DNA of 42,666 nt from Chromera velia (GCA_018398765.1 JAHBMJ010000163.1:2501-45166), one strand, 5' to 3'; shown: positions 18,718-30,800, counted from the stretch's first letter. Numbers and translations: made by a program. The notes: a model not told the origin generated them from the letters alone.

Positions 18718-20189
18718 CGAGAGAGAGCGAGAGCGAGCGACAGAGACTCGCAGACAGACCTCTGATCCTTGTACTGTTCAGGAGAGTACCCCGAACGGAA
18801 ATAGACGGCAGAGATCTCCACGACCTGCCCCTCTGGTTCGTCTGGCCGTGCTGCAGCAGAAAGCAGAAGAGAGAATGAAAATGAATTCGATCGAAAGGTC
18901 TCCTGAAATATTTGGGTCTACCAATTTTTGGTCTCTCTGTCAGGCTGCCCTCCAAGGTTGCGGCAATTCGAATTCGGCCCTCGTTCCCTCCTTTCTTTTT
19001 TTCGTTTCTTCTTTGCTTCCTTCTTGGTCTCACGAACACAATTCAGGGGAAGAGCATCCAACAGGCTTGTTTGCCCACGCAAAAGAGCAAAACCAATTCC
19101 TTCTGCCTGGCAAGAAGATGGGTGCTCTTTCTCGAGAAGAGCAAAATAGAGCCAGCTCCCTTCTATTGTTTGCCGTTCTTTCGGCATTCTTTTCAGACGA
19201 AAAGCCACTGCCAATGAAATCTCTCTGAGAGAGTCGAGCCCCCCCACAGCAGAGAGTTGACCATTCACGTCTAAATCCTTTGGGTGGTCAGAGGCCTTTA
19301 GGCGCAAGTCTTTCTGTCTATTCTATCCGTCTGCCTATCTGCCTGTCTGCATTTCGTTCTGTGTACTGTCATTCGACTTGTGTGCATTAGTGTGTCTCGG
19401 TCCCCCTTCCCGCCTGCCTGACTGACTTGACAAATCGATGAGATGTGGATACAGGGCCTCTTTGTTCTCTGTATATTCTCATGCTACAGAAAGCCTCCCT
19501 AAAGCATCCGTCCTTTCAACTGCGCCTGAACATGTCTCCCGAACACACACAGAGCGAATGTATGAATAGACCGAATATGCATTTGCGCCTCCACACACAC
19601 ACACACACACACACCTGTCGGGCCTTTGTTCTCCAGGACCAGCGCTCTTCTCGTCGTTGTTTCTTTCCCTCCCGAGGACGAGGAAGAGGAAGAGGAGACC
19701 ACCAACCGAAGCGCACCCGACTCTTTCGCGCTCACGAGCTCATCTAGCGACCTGCACGCATTCTCACACACAAACACGAAGATACACAAGCAATACGGCT
19801 GTGAAAGTGAGACGCGGTAAAGGGAGAGAGGAAGAAACCAGGCAAGACAGGAGGCCAAAGAAAGAACTCTCTGAGCGTTGATCAGGGGGCACCTTTGGCT
19901 TTGAAATGAAACAAAAAGCGCACGCAAACACACACGAAAAAAGCCTCCAAAACACATGAATCATACTTTTCCAAAAGACTGACTGACATTCGGACACACC
20001 GAACCCCCTCCTGTTCGAGCAGAGCCCACTCGACTAGTCTCTGGTCGCATTCGTTCCTCTCCTCGTGGGGTACTAGGAAGAGGACTCGGAGGGGGGGCAG
20101 AGGGAGGGAAGGGGAGGGGTCTAGGACAGGAGGGGGGTACCGCCTCATGTACGCTCTGTGGGCTGATGCGAGACCCTGCACACACACAC

Positions 20190-20228
<39 letters not shown>

Positions 20229-23200
20229 TATATGTTCAGAGGTAGAGGGAGAAAAACACACACACGACCGCCTTTCCTTCCTTCTTCTGACGGGGGACTT
20301 CCTGTTGCAAGGAGCACTAGCGCTTCTTCACCCCCTGCAGGTCTGCCGCTAAGGAAACTGTGCAGCATGTGCATGTATGAAGGAAGGAATGAAGGAAAAC
20401 AGAACATTGGCCTGGAACGAAAGACGATCCCGAGGTAAGGTTTTCTTCTTCATCTATCTAGAAAGACAGGACACCTTTCTCCTCCCTCCTGCATATCGAC
20501 AGAAGAAGAAGAAGAAGAAGAAGCAGAAGAAGCAGAAGCAGAAGAAGAAGAAGAAGAAGAAGAAGAAGAAATCGTGCAGGCCCACCCACCCTTGCGATTC
20601 CCTCTGCAGGCCTGTTTTCTGGGCAGAGACGCCGAGAGACCTCTTCTGCCACTGCCGTCTCTGTCTCCTGTCTCCCTCTCCTTCCGTCTCCGGTGTGGCC
20701 CTCTTTTTGTTCTGATGGTTGGGAAGCGCTGACCTCTTCAGCCTGCTTGGCTGCACGGAAAGGGCCCACGAATATCTATCGGTTGACATTTGAAAAAAAA
20801 CAGACACATACGGTTGATTGACTTGACAGGCACATTGAGAGAAGAATTTACTTTCATTAAAAAAAAAAACAGATATGTACGGTCGATTGACAGGCACATT
20901 GAGAGAAAAATTTACTTTCATTAAAAAAAAACAGATATGTACGGTCGATTGACAGGCACATTGAGAGAAGAATTTACTTTCATTAAAAAAAAAAACAGAT
21001 ATATACGGTCGATTGACAGGCACATTGAGAGAAGAATTTACTTTCATTAAAAAAAAACAGATATGTACGGTCGATTGACAGGCACATTGAGAGAAGAATT
21101 TACTTTCATAAAAAAAAAAACAGATATGTACGGTCGATTGACAGGCACATTGAGAGAAGAATTTACTTTCATTAAAAAAAAAACAGATATGTACGGTCGA
21201 TTGACAGGCACATTGAGAGAAGAACGACACAAAAGGTCTAACTGGAGAGGATGAGAGGACAGATGACAGGATCAAGGGACACGAGCAGCGAGGAAGCGAA
21301 GAAGGTTCCATCAAATTCCGCACAGATGCACATGCAAACAGGCGAGATTGAGGCAGGGCAGTCGGTCTGCACTGCAACAACATCTCACCAGAAACAAACA
21401 GACTGAGAGAGAGAAAGAGAGAGAGAGCAAGAGGGAGCGCAGAGGCAATGAAGACGTTGATCACACCCTGTCAAACAAACGAACGAACGAACCCAGGTCT
21501 GCATCCTCTCTCAACAGCTCCTCCAATTGTCTTTTCAAGACGAGTCTGCAGAAAAACAGACATGCACATAAACGGGCTGCAGAAGTCAGAGAACAGGCAA
21601 AAACCCATCCATCCATCCATCCACTCAGACGCCCATACAAAGAGCGAAGGGGTCGGCAGGAGAGAGAGAGAGAGAGAGGCGGTTTCACTTCAGACTCGCG
21701 GGGCTTCAGATAGAAGAAGACAAGAAGATCTCATACATACAACGAAGAAAGAAAGGAAGGAAGCAGACATACATACAGACCTACCTGTGGACTCCCGACA
21801 TGACTTGAGCGAGCCCCCCGAAAGACGCGGCAATGGTGTTCAGTTCAACCTGCAGCAGCTGTTCTTCCGCCCCTTCTCCACTTCCCTTCGACTCTGAGGA
21901 AGGCACTGAGTCGACCATATAGTCAGATCTAAGGGCGTAGATCCTGATGTCATCAGAGAGGATCTGCGAACACACAAGTCCCAGATGCAGAAAAAGGTCT
22001 TATTACTTCTTTACGTTTGGTGAGGTCTTTCCTCCCTGCTTTCTCTCCTTCAACTCGTGCAATGAATCGAAAACCCAGCAACCCCTCTCCCTGCCCATCC
22101 CGTCCCCTGAATTTCTGCCGTCCACTTTCTGTCTGAGAACCTCCCGAGGGGCGGGGAGGGAGAGAGAGAGAGAGTAGAACTGTCCCTCTTTGCGTCCTCC
22201 CTTCACTTTCACTTGCAATTCCGTTTGTCTTCTCTGCTCATTAAGTGAGTTATCCTGTCACTCAAGTAACTCAGCAGCACACCCCACCAAACTGACTGAC
22301 TCTCTTTGGTTGTGCTTTCCCCGTCCCCGTCTCTGTTTGAGACTGAGACTGGCAATAGACCTCCTCGTGGATCTGCATCAGATGCTCCGTGAAGGAGTCG
22401 ACCGGGCAGACGCTGCACGAGGGGGGAGCAAGTCAAGAGACGGATGAATGAAGCTGTACAGGCTTCATGCATGTATACGCATAGACATATGTCGCGTCTG
22501 TATGTGTACGTTTACATACAGGAACGAACCATAAAAAGCTTCATTCTCTTGATCTGCTCCGTAAAAGGTCCACCTAGTCAGCTCGGCTTGGCAGACGCTT
22601 CTCGATCTCATCCCCCGTTTCCAGCCGGCCGTGTGTTGTGTTTCCATCCATCCCGCTTGAATCATTCAATTCGGGCTTGTACCCACTCAGCCATGATTCA
22701 GTTCCATCCATCCACCCATCCATGAGTCCATCCACCGTCCCTTCCGTCCTCCTGCCCGTCGGTCCGTCCTCTCATTGACTCACGAACACAACTGACTGAC
22801 TGACTAACTGACTGACTGTTTGAGGCTCTCTCTGAGGAATTCTGGATCACATGCCATCTGATCTGTCAGGCGGGCGAAGGGACGGGAGAGGGACTGGGCC
22901 CTCTCGAACTGCACCCGTCCGATCTGCACACACACGCACGCACACACACATACACACACACGCACGCACGCACACACATACACACATATACACACATACA
23001 CACACACACACGCATATACACATCTGACGCACTCCGTGCGAATGGCCCGGAAAGCGAAGTTAACATTGGACTCGGAAGCACTCGAGTTTTGTTAAGTGCC
23101 CTCTCAGCGATATTTCCGGGGCATCAGACTGCGTGCGTCAGTTTTTCAATCGGAGATTCACGTACATACGCGCCCTCCCACCTCAACTCTTTGTAAGTGC

Positions 23201-23340
23201 CCCTCAGCTACGCTTTCCGGGCCACACGCACACACACACACACACATACACACACGCGCGCGCGCGCGCGCGTACACACACGTACACACACGCACGCACA
23301 CACACACACACACACACATACATACATACATACATACATA

Positions 23341-23391
<51 letters not shown>

Positions 23392-23914
23392 GCGCGCGCA
23401 CTCATGCACGCAGGCGCACGCACACACACACGCACTCATGCACGCATGCACGCACACTCACGTACAAGCACACGACCGCATGCAGCATTGCCTTCCCTTC
23501 AAGAAATTGTCCGTCTACCCTTCACAAGATTTGCCCGCACCATCCTCTCTATCCAGTGTTTCCCTTTCCTGCGCTTCTTTTGACACCTTCACGACGATCC
23601 CTTCAATATCCTTCCCGTCCGTTTTCGTCTCTCTCTCCCTCTCTGTCTGTCTGAGTGCCAACGGAAATCCCTCCGTTGAAAAAACCCACCGCCGAGGGTA
23701 CGATGGAGATGGGTGCGAGGCTGAGCTGGAGCCTCTCTGCGGGGTTTGCGTACATGAGAGCGCCCCTGGAGGCTCCCATGGTGGCGACGTCCTTGAGGAA
23801 GGCGGGGCTCTGCTTCAGTCTGAGGAGAAACTTTTCGTCTCGCAGACGCTGACAGAGGGTCTGCTCCAGAGAGGCCACCAACTTGTCGAAGTGGATGCTC
23901 GGGGAGGGTGCCAT
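15018..23914 (-). CDS. GSS: Glutathione synthetase (eukaryotic type), 15 exons
   Basis: It joins gamma-glutamylcysteine and glycine with ATP to make glutathione, probably in the cytosol; no targeting peptide is seen. Exons in transcript order: 23914-23690, 22923-22817, 22412-22361, 21963-21785, 20357-20264 (tentative), 20175-19988, 19751-19615, 18850-18760, 18400-18316, 17937-17845, 17387-17362, 16785-16679, 16162-16063, 15521-15441, 15177-15018. All phases match, giving 574 residues against 474 in human. Landmarks: RSDYM (Arg140), [12 protein letters not shown] (Glu168, Asn170), [37 protein letters not shown] (Lys448, Glu452, Asn457), [13 protein letters not shown], and near the end [10 protein letters not shown] and [13 protein letters not shown] (Arg547, Lys549). 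These fit the ATP, Mg and substrate residues of the family. The extra length is mostly Pro-rich and Ser-rich linkers in exons 5 to 7. The donor of exon 5 and the 26-nt exon 11 are least certain. Confidence 0.93.
15905..16062 (-). repeat. (GTCA)n array beginning at the donor of glutathione synthetase exon 13
   Basis: Read on the minus strand, intron 13 starts GTCAGGCAGTCAGTCAGTCA and continues for about 155 bases. Most of it is tandem TCAG units, with a higher-order GTGTAAGTCAG variant every 25-40 bases. The array therefore contains many extra donor-like GTAAGT and GTCAGT sites. Confidence 0.9.
16163..16408. repeat. 82-bp tandem repeat, three copies, in glutathione synthetase intron 12
   Basis: Copies begin at about 16162, 16244 and 16326; the landmark GACGCACGCACAAG recurs 82 bp apart. 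On the coding (minus) strand the array is pyrimidine-rich and ends directly at the exon 13 acceptor, so the 3' splice-site region itself appears amplified. Only the copy next to the exon keeps the GTGCAG acceptor. Confidence 0.85.
17362..17387 (-). other. 26-nt microexon 11 of glutathione synthetase
   Basis: Flanked by TTTCAG and GTCTGA on the minus strand, it encodes VDPGETLM plus two bases. It restores phase between exon 10 (ends phase 0) and exon 12 (needs one base) and supplies the segment aligned to the SLD-x-GE part of other glutathione synthetases. Confidence 0.6.
17562..17587 (-). pseudogene. Decayed copy of microexon 11
   Basis: Exactly 200 bp from microexon 11, the minus strand again reads GGAGAGGGCCTCATGAG followed by GTCT, matching the microexon's 3' half and donor. 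No AG acceptor lies at the matching 5' position, so this copy looks unusable. Confidence 0.5.
17687..17880 (-). repeat. 79-bp triplication of the 3' end and donor of glutathione synthetase exon 10
   Basis: AGGCCCTCAG recurs at 17701, 17780 and 17859, a 79-bp period. Each copy carries the last ten codons of exon 10 ([10 protein letters not shown]) and a donor (GTGAGT twice, GTCAGT in the distal copy). A TAA follows the first donor in frame, so read-through from one copy to the next is not coding. Confidence 0.9.
18088..18292. repeat. (GAAA)n/(GACA)n purine microsatellite in glutathione synthetase intron 9
   Basis: About 200 bases of GAAA, GACAGAAACAAA and AAGAAAGAAA units lie within the intron 18315-17938. 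Antisense F/L-rich frames here are artefacts. Confidence 0.9.
20502..20570. repeat. (AAG)n microsatellite in glutathione synthetase intron 4
   Basis: About 23 AAG/CAG trinucleotide units within the intron between exons 4 and 5. Confidence 0.9.
20800..21226. repeat. 62-bp minisatellite, seven copies, in glutathione synthetase intron 4
   Basis: GACAGGCACATTGAGAGA recurs seven times at 61-63 bp spacing, each copy ending in an ATT(A)n tract of 9-12 A. Length differences lie mainly in the A tract. The array is entirely intronic. Confidence 0.92.
22930..23012. repeat. (CA)n/(CGCA)n repeat upstream of exon 2 acceptor
   Basis: On the minus strand this is a TG-rich tract running directly into the exon 2 acceptor (TGTGTGTGCAG). 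Confidence 0.85.
23222..23462. repeat. (CA)n, (CG)n and (CATA)n compound repeat in glutathione synthetase intron 1
   Basis: Alternating purine-pyrimidine blocks include two runs of (CG) of 14-20 bases (23255-23272 and 23377-23399). Such sequence can adopt Z-DNA. Confidence 0.9.
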
Positions 23915-24228
23915 GCTTTCTGCCCTTCTTTCTGTTTAATTATACGAAACTGAATCAATCCAGGAAGACTTCTCTTTGTTGCCGTCTCCGTCTCTGTAGT
24001 TGCACGTCTCTGAGCTAGGGGAGTGGAAGGGTTCGCTCGCTTCAGAGGTTTTCGACGGTCAAGGACAGCTAGAGCACTTCATCGGAGTCGAATTTATACA
24101 CAAAGAAGAGTAGGCGGGTTTAAGATTGAGGTCCGAGCAGGTGCTGAGATGTGCTGAGTCCTCGACATGTCCCGTCCGGATGCTGCTATAGCTGCAGGCC
24201 GCATGCAGGGCGCGCGGAAACGGCGCCG

Positions 24229-24251
24229 CCGCGCCGGCCCGGCCGGCGCGG
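24229..24251. promoter_or_regulatory. 23-bp perfect GC palindrome upstream of glutathione synthetase
   Basis: CCGCGCCGGCC and its exact reverse complement flank a single central C. The site lies 315-337 bases before the start codon and 10-32 bases downstream of a TATA-like site, so it could sit at the transcription start or in the 5' leader. Confidence 0.4.
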
Positions 24252-24260
24252 TCCCGCGTT

Positions 24261-24270
24261 TTAATTTATA
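24261..24270 (-). promoter_or_regulatory. TATA-like box for glutathione synthetase
   Basis: The minus strand reads TATAAATTAA in an otherwise GC-rich patch, about 350 bases upstream of the ATG at 23914. Position and context suggest a core promoter, but this rests on sequence match alone. Confidence 0.3.
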
Positions 24271-25325
24271 GGACGCGGGGGCCGGCATGCGTCATGCACA
24301 TGCAGAGCATGACCGAGCATTGACCGAGCTACTCACTGGATCTGCGAATGATTCAGGGCCAAAAATGCCCATGCAGCCAGGTGACAGCTTTCTGTGCACG
24401 CGTCCACGGTTGACCGCTTTTCAGTGTCATGTCTTTACATGCAGTCTGCGCCCAGCTGCCCTTCAGGGTCTGTTTTCTTGACGGCCGAACTTTCGGTCGG
24501 AAGCGTGCGTTTCGGCTTTGCAGTTGCATCTGTTTCGCAAACGACTGAGGCCTCTTCTTTTCTACCGGCAGTCTTCAGGTTGCGCGATCAGACTGGCCGA
24601 GCTGCCCCGTGAGTACGAGAAGTGGTTTGGAATGTCTTGAATCATTACAATAAGTAACCTGGACTGAGTTGTTGGGACAATTTGACGCTGACTCTGTCTA
24701 TTGCGGGGACAGCAGGTGTTGTTCCCTCCGATTTTTCTTTGGGGCCGAGTGCACCGGGTGGCAGGATGAAGGTATATTGCTGCAAGTGCATTGTAATGGA
24801 AGTTGCTGTAATGATAGACACCTTTGGCCTGCAGGAAGTCATGTATGAGGCATGTAGACGGGCGCTGGATTGTGTGTTGCAAGTAAAGCAGAGGGAGACA
24901 GCAAATGTCCCAGGGTTGTTTTGGGCTCTCCCACAGAATCAACTTGGGTGCAATGGTTGCCCAAGTGATGTGCATGCTGCTCCTCCTTGCCTTTCTTTCG
25001 TACTCTTCTTCTCTTTGTCCGCGGCCTCTTTTTTCCGTCCTGCACCCGAAGGAAGGAAGGAAGGAAGGAAGGATCGGCCTAGCTTTGGAGGAATGCACGA
25101 GGAAAGACGCAGGAAGCGTGTTGCTGTCTGAAGCCGTACCGAATGGGAGCTGGCGTGTCTCTTCTCTGTCCTCTTTTGTCTGAGTGAGATTGTGAGGGAC
25201 CCCTTCTTTCTTTACGAACATGTGTGTCCTTCTATCCACCCGTATAGTATACCCTTTCATGCGTACACCGTCCACTTCTTCAAAAACAGAGGAGAAACAG
25301 CTGCCTTACTCTCTTCTGCATGCAG

Positions 25326-26040
25326 GGGTCAGAGCACGTCAACATCACCTGCCACGTCAACAAACCGCCCTCCTTTTTCTCTAAGGCCGTTGTCTCTCGA
25401 GGTGCAGAATCGTCAGAGCAGGTCTGTTCCGAAGTTCCTCCTTGGAGACGGGGCCGGGATTTAAGGGGGGGAGAGCGACTGCCGCAAATAGGTCTTTTCA
25501 GGAGTCTAGAAGTACCTTTTCTCTTCTCTTTTCTTCTCTTCTCTTCTCTTCTCGCTCTCTGTAGTGTCTGAACTATCTGCCTTCTTCTGTGTCGACACTT
25601 TTGTCCCTGTTTCTTCTGGTCTGAAGGGAGCGTCAGCGGGCGTCTGCATAGATGCGTGACAGAGAGAGCGCGCGATTGAGCGTGTTTGCCCCGACACATC
25701 TGTACATTCCGATTGCACTGAGGCTGTCTGACAAGCATGCAAGCAGGCTCGCATGACGGATGATGTAAGGCTTCTTTCCTTCCTTTCTGTTGCAGAATGA
25801 ATTTTCTCCTTCTATGGAGGTGGTCCTCAAGTCTGTCTCCCAAATCAGAGAGGAACTCTCTAGAGGGGGAACGGAGACAGCGAGAGAAAGGGAGGACAGA
25901 CTCGACAAGGCGGTGTTAAAGTTTTGTGGCGATGCGGAGGCGGGAGAAGATCGAGAGATGGACGAGTTGTGCTCGGTACGTCGGCAAACGAACACCTTTT
26001 GTATTCGAGAGATTGGGTAGCTGAAAGAAAGAAAGAACGA

Positions 26041-26072
<32 letters not shown>

Positions 26073-26076
26073 ACGA

Positions 26077-26108
<32 letters not shown>

Positions 26109-27746
26109 AAAGAAAGAAAGAAAAGAAAGAAAGAAAGAAAGAAAGAAAAGAAAGAAAGAAAGAAAGAAAGAATAACGAATGAATGGATGCACGGATTTTC
26201 AGTCCGAAAGGATCGATGGGCGTGCGTCGGTTGCTTTTGAGTCATCAGCAGTCGGGGTGAGATCCTGTCCACCCGCCCCCCCGTTGTGTTGGGTGCTTTC
26301 TTTCTTTTTAGTTTGTCCTGTTTCGCTTCTCTCCTCTTTCGGCGGCAGCTTTCCCTCCCTTCCCCCCCCTTTTCCCTTCCCTCCTCGCCTGCAGGGCTTA
26401 CAACCTCCCTTTGGTCCCTTCTTCTTACTTTATCTTTGTCTGTCCTACTGTCTTGCTTGTCCTTTCACCGGCTGGTCGGCTTGTCCCTTTGTTATGTTAT
26501 CGGAAGGCTGTGTATGCTGCGATGCGCAGTCGAAGAAGAAAAGGGACCGACGTTCGACGTTACTTTTCTTCCTTTTTGGTCGTCTGGTCCTTCGACGCTT
26601 CGCTTAATCCGCTTCTCTTCTCTTCCCGATTTCCCCGCAACAGCCTGCCTCTCCCTCTCCAAAACAAATGATCCCAATTCCTCCCCTTTTCTTCCTTCCT
26701 TCCCGAGCAGAGGATGTTGGGACTGGTGGCGATGAACTCTGAACGCCGTTTTCTGATGACCGTCTCTCGGCACGCGTCCGATGATGGCAGTGAGAAGAGA
26801 AAACACTGTTACCGTCTGGCGGCGAAGTTTCAGAACGTGTGGGAGACGCTGCAGAGGGGAAGGCCTGGGGGTTTCGTTGCAGTTTCGGTGAGTGACTTGG
26901 GTGATGGTCGGTTGTATTGATGGGGGGGGGAGTAAACCATCATGCAGACCATGCTTTCCTTTCCTTTCTGCCCGTTGTAACGCCCTTATTCTTTCCTGAG
27001 GACCCCTTCGAGGATCAGGCGGTCCTGTTTTTTTCTCTCTTTTTTTCTGTCTGCATGTCGATACGGGAACCGGAAAGGAAGTGACGCGGGGGGGCGATCG
27101 AAGCACGACGGTGATCTCTCCCTCTCGTATCTGTCGGTCTGCTTGGCTGGCCTTTCTCTGAGTGAGGGAATGATGAATGAGTGATTGATAGTTAAGCGAC
27201 TGGTGGTTGTCTTCGTGCCCCCCCCCGTTTCTGCAGGATTCTGTCTATGAGGACATGCAGTCGGCGGGGGATGAAGACGAAGGTGGGGGTGAGATGGTCG
27301 GACAGGCTGGCCCACAGGATCTGGAGCTGCAGAAAAAGAGGAGACCCTCTCTTCCTGTCGGAGGAACAGTTCGTTCCCTCTCCCTCATTCCTCAGCAGGC
27401 TTCTCAGATCATTCAGGAGAGGGCATTTCAATTGACAAAACTCCTCAAAAAAGGATCAGGGGGAAGGGGGGAGAGTGGGAAGGAGAAGGAGAAAGAAGGT
27501 GAGAGTGAGAGTGTAGTAGCCAAAGCGATGGAGGAGATTCGGGAAGCGTCTGAGCGTCTGGCAGAATGGATGGGAGAGGAGGGCGATGACGAACCAAACC
27601 GGCGGAGTGATTTGCCTCCAGCCTCGTCAGCATCCTCTTCCTCTTCCTCTTCCTGTGCCTCTTCCTCTCAGTCTTCGTCTTCTTGTCTTCGCTCGACTAC
27701 TCGGTCAGTTTCTCACCCTGATTGCCTCTGCATGCCCTCACATCCC

Positions 27747-27822
<76 letters not shown>

Positions 27823-30800
27823 GCGTGCATGCGTGTGTACCCCTCGACCTATCATAAAGAAAAAAACGAATAATCTGTCCGTCCGTCCGTCCGTCCGTCC
27901 GTTCTGTCCGTGCAGGAGCCAGCAGGCACAGCAGCACGTGGCTACTGAGAGATGGACGAAACGTCTGAGCGAAGTCAGGGAGGCAGCGAAGGACCTTCTC
28001 CAGTCGTGGGAAAGAGAAGGCGGGGGGGGGAGGGAAGGGAGTGAAGAGCATCGGGTTGTGGAGAAGGAGGGAGGGAGCCTACAGGAGAAAGCAGAAACGC
28101 TTCACGTGAAAAATCTCTCTTTCCTCAAGGAAACAGGTGGGGCCTCTTCATTTAGACTGGCGTGTCCATTTGTTTCCTTCCATGTGTTGCCTTATTACTG
28201 GTGTACGCAGATATCTATGTGTCCTGCTTGTGTCTCGCATGCCCCCCCTTGACATGGGCAGAATGGGAGGGTGAAGCATATCTGTCTCTTTGTAAAAAGA
28301 GAGTAACTTCAGCACACTTTGATACGCATGCATGCATGTGTGTTGAACTGACTGGGGCCAGACACTGACTTTGTCTCCATCAACAACAACAACGAGAAGA
28401 AGAAGAAGAAGAAGAAGAAGAAGAAGATAGATTTGCGGACAGGAAAGTAAATAGGCATATCCATGGGTAGTGAAAGAGCGAGGGACAGACAGCGTGCGCA
28501 TGTTTCTCAAGAACAGAAACAAAGATCTGTCAGCATTGAAATTCCTGCTGTCCATTTCCAGAACCAGTATGTGTCTATGGACGGCGTGAATTTGTTTCAG
28601 TGGAAAAATTCGGGATTTGATGGCAAAGAACCCTTTGCGTATGCATGTACGTGTGTGTGTGTGTGTGTGTGTACTGTAGCATGCTTATTTGCTTGTCTGT
28701 CAAAATGATGCGTGCGTGCAGGTATTCGGAACGTGATGAGGAAGGAGCCTCCCCTGAGTGCGCGTGCCGTTGTTGAGAGCCGTCTCCGTGTGCTGGTGGC
28801 AGGGGAATGGGAGGTGTTGGAGGAGGGGGGGGAGGGGCTTGGAGTGAGTGAGGGTGAGACGCAGAGGGAGTTTCTTCCAGGTGTGGGAGGGGGATTTTGG
28901 CCGGATGTGGCTGTATTTTTCTCCACTGGCTCTTCCCTGGGTCTCTCTTCGGTGTCCTCAGACGAGAGAGGAGAGATTTCGGAAGGGACAGCGGAAGGGG
29001 AAGAAGAGAGAGAGTCCGCTCTTTTGAGAAGAATTTTTTGGCGAGAGGAGGAGAAGGAGGAAGGGGAAGAAGGGCAAGAGGACAAAAGGAAGACTTGGAA
29101 GATTATAAATGTTCAGATGAAAGTTGGAAGGGGGGGTGGAGAAGAGGAAGAAGAACAAGAGGAACAGAAAGAGAAGGAAGAAGGACTTGGACGTCCTTCT
29201 GAGGGCAATAAACTGAGGGTGCACATGGACACGGAAGAGCTTTCAACATCAAGAGGAGAAGAAGCAATGCAGGTGAGCATGCCCATGTTCTAATGTGAGA
29301 AGAAAAACAGGCAAGACGAAAAAGAGGATTTCACTCTCTCTCTTTGATGAGAAAACAAAATGACAGATTCGGTATCTGAATGGAATGGGGCGATTTTTTT
29401 GTTCCGCAATCTCTTCTCCCTCCTTTTCGGACTTCCTGCAAGTCCTTTTCTTTACTTACCGTTCCTCCTGCTGCTTTTTGGGGGGGGAGGGGGGGTTTCA
29501 GCTGTCTCTCCCTTTTCTGCTCCCTTCTATCTCTCTGCATGCGTCCTTCCTTGTGTGACTTTCTTTCTATCTGCTTGAACAATCTGCACCTTCCTTGCCT
29601 GACCTTTCTGTCTGCAGGAACCCGATTCCATTGGAAGAAGCGCGGCTGAGCGCCCCGCAAATCATCAGCCCCAGGAGGAGCGGTCTGAGCAGGAGAAAGA
29701 GAAGGAGAAAGAGGACAAAGGGGAACGGAAGAAACAAGAAGAAAAGAATCATGAAGAAGAGGAGGACCAGGAAGTTCTCTTTGTCGCAGAGACTCCATCT
29801 TTCCCTTCTACCACACCGCCCTCCCATCTGCTTTCCGTGTCCCCACTTACCCCTGCCCCCGAACAAAAGTCTCCTCCCGCCCCCCCCAACCCTCCAACTT
29901 ACACCCCCGCCAAGTTGACCTCTTTCGACTTCCGATCCCAAAATCGGACCGCTCCTTTCGACTGTCGTTTTGTTCAGGATTCTTCTTCTTCTTCTGCTGC
30001 TGCCCCCCACGCGCTCCAACCTCCTTCCTCCTCTCATCCTTCTCCACAGAAGTCAGAAGTCATTGAGGTCATTGCTCTTTCTGACTCAGAGACTGAGTCT
30101 GACAGCGAGCCTGTCGAAGTTGAGAAAGGGAAAAGGGTAGGAGGGTCCAGACACATGCAGAAGACTGTGTCGTTTCTTCCACAGAGCAAGAAGCAGCAAC
30201 AAGGCACTAACCCGTCAAGTGGAGAGAGGCAACGAATAGAAAAAGGGAGGCAGGGACCAAAGACAGCAGCTGATAGGCCTCAAGGAGCAATGCCGAGCCA
30301 CGTCATCATCCATCCACCCCCAACCTCAACCTGTCGTTCCACTGTCGAACCTTCGTCCCCTCTTCCGGAGACTTCCTCTTCTTCTCTCTCCCCCCAGCAC
30401 AGCGACCATCAGCCCTCCTCTTTCTCTTCCTCCTCTTCACAAAACAAGAGACTGGAAGTAGGAGCGCGTCTGAGACCAAACATCCCCACCCCCCCACAGA
30501 AGAGGCCTGAGAGAGAGGAGGAAAGGCATCACAAACCCAACAACAAGAACGCATCAGCATTCGACTTCACTCAGACCCCACTCGTCATTCCCCCCCCTTC
30601 CTCTTATTCCTCAAGCAAAAAGCCAGGAGGCAGTGACGCTGTCACCGCCTCCCATCGCCCTGCAGGCTACCTGGAGTGTTGGGGTGCAAGCGGGCCCTCC
30701 CCCCCTCTCCCTCCTTCTTCTACCTCAGAAACGCTTCAGAGAGACAAAACAAAGGAAAAGATTGTGGGTACAGGCCAACAATCTCTAAAGGGGAGCTCCC

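Larger units (their letters stand above)
23915..25325. other. Spacer between glutathione synthetase and the next gene
   Basis: This is the shared upstream region of divergent genes. About 24170-24290 is a GC-rich patch. Around 24682-25131 the plus strand has a 149-codon frame with several cysteines but no recognisable domain; it may be spacer or an undetected 5' exon of the downstream gene. A short (GGAA)n run lies at 25050-25070. Confidence 0.45.

Noticed and set aside
20454-21464. 336-codon minus-strand frame
   Set aside because: It is an open passage through the intronic minisatellite and (AAG)n repeat; it has no domain and lies between glutathione synthetase exons 4 and 5.
28463-28655. 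Possible exon around NQYVSMDGVNLFQWK
   Set aside because: Joining it in phase to the preceding exon gives an early stop, whereas the exon at 28722 joins directly in phase.
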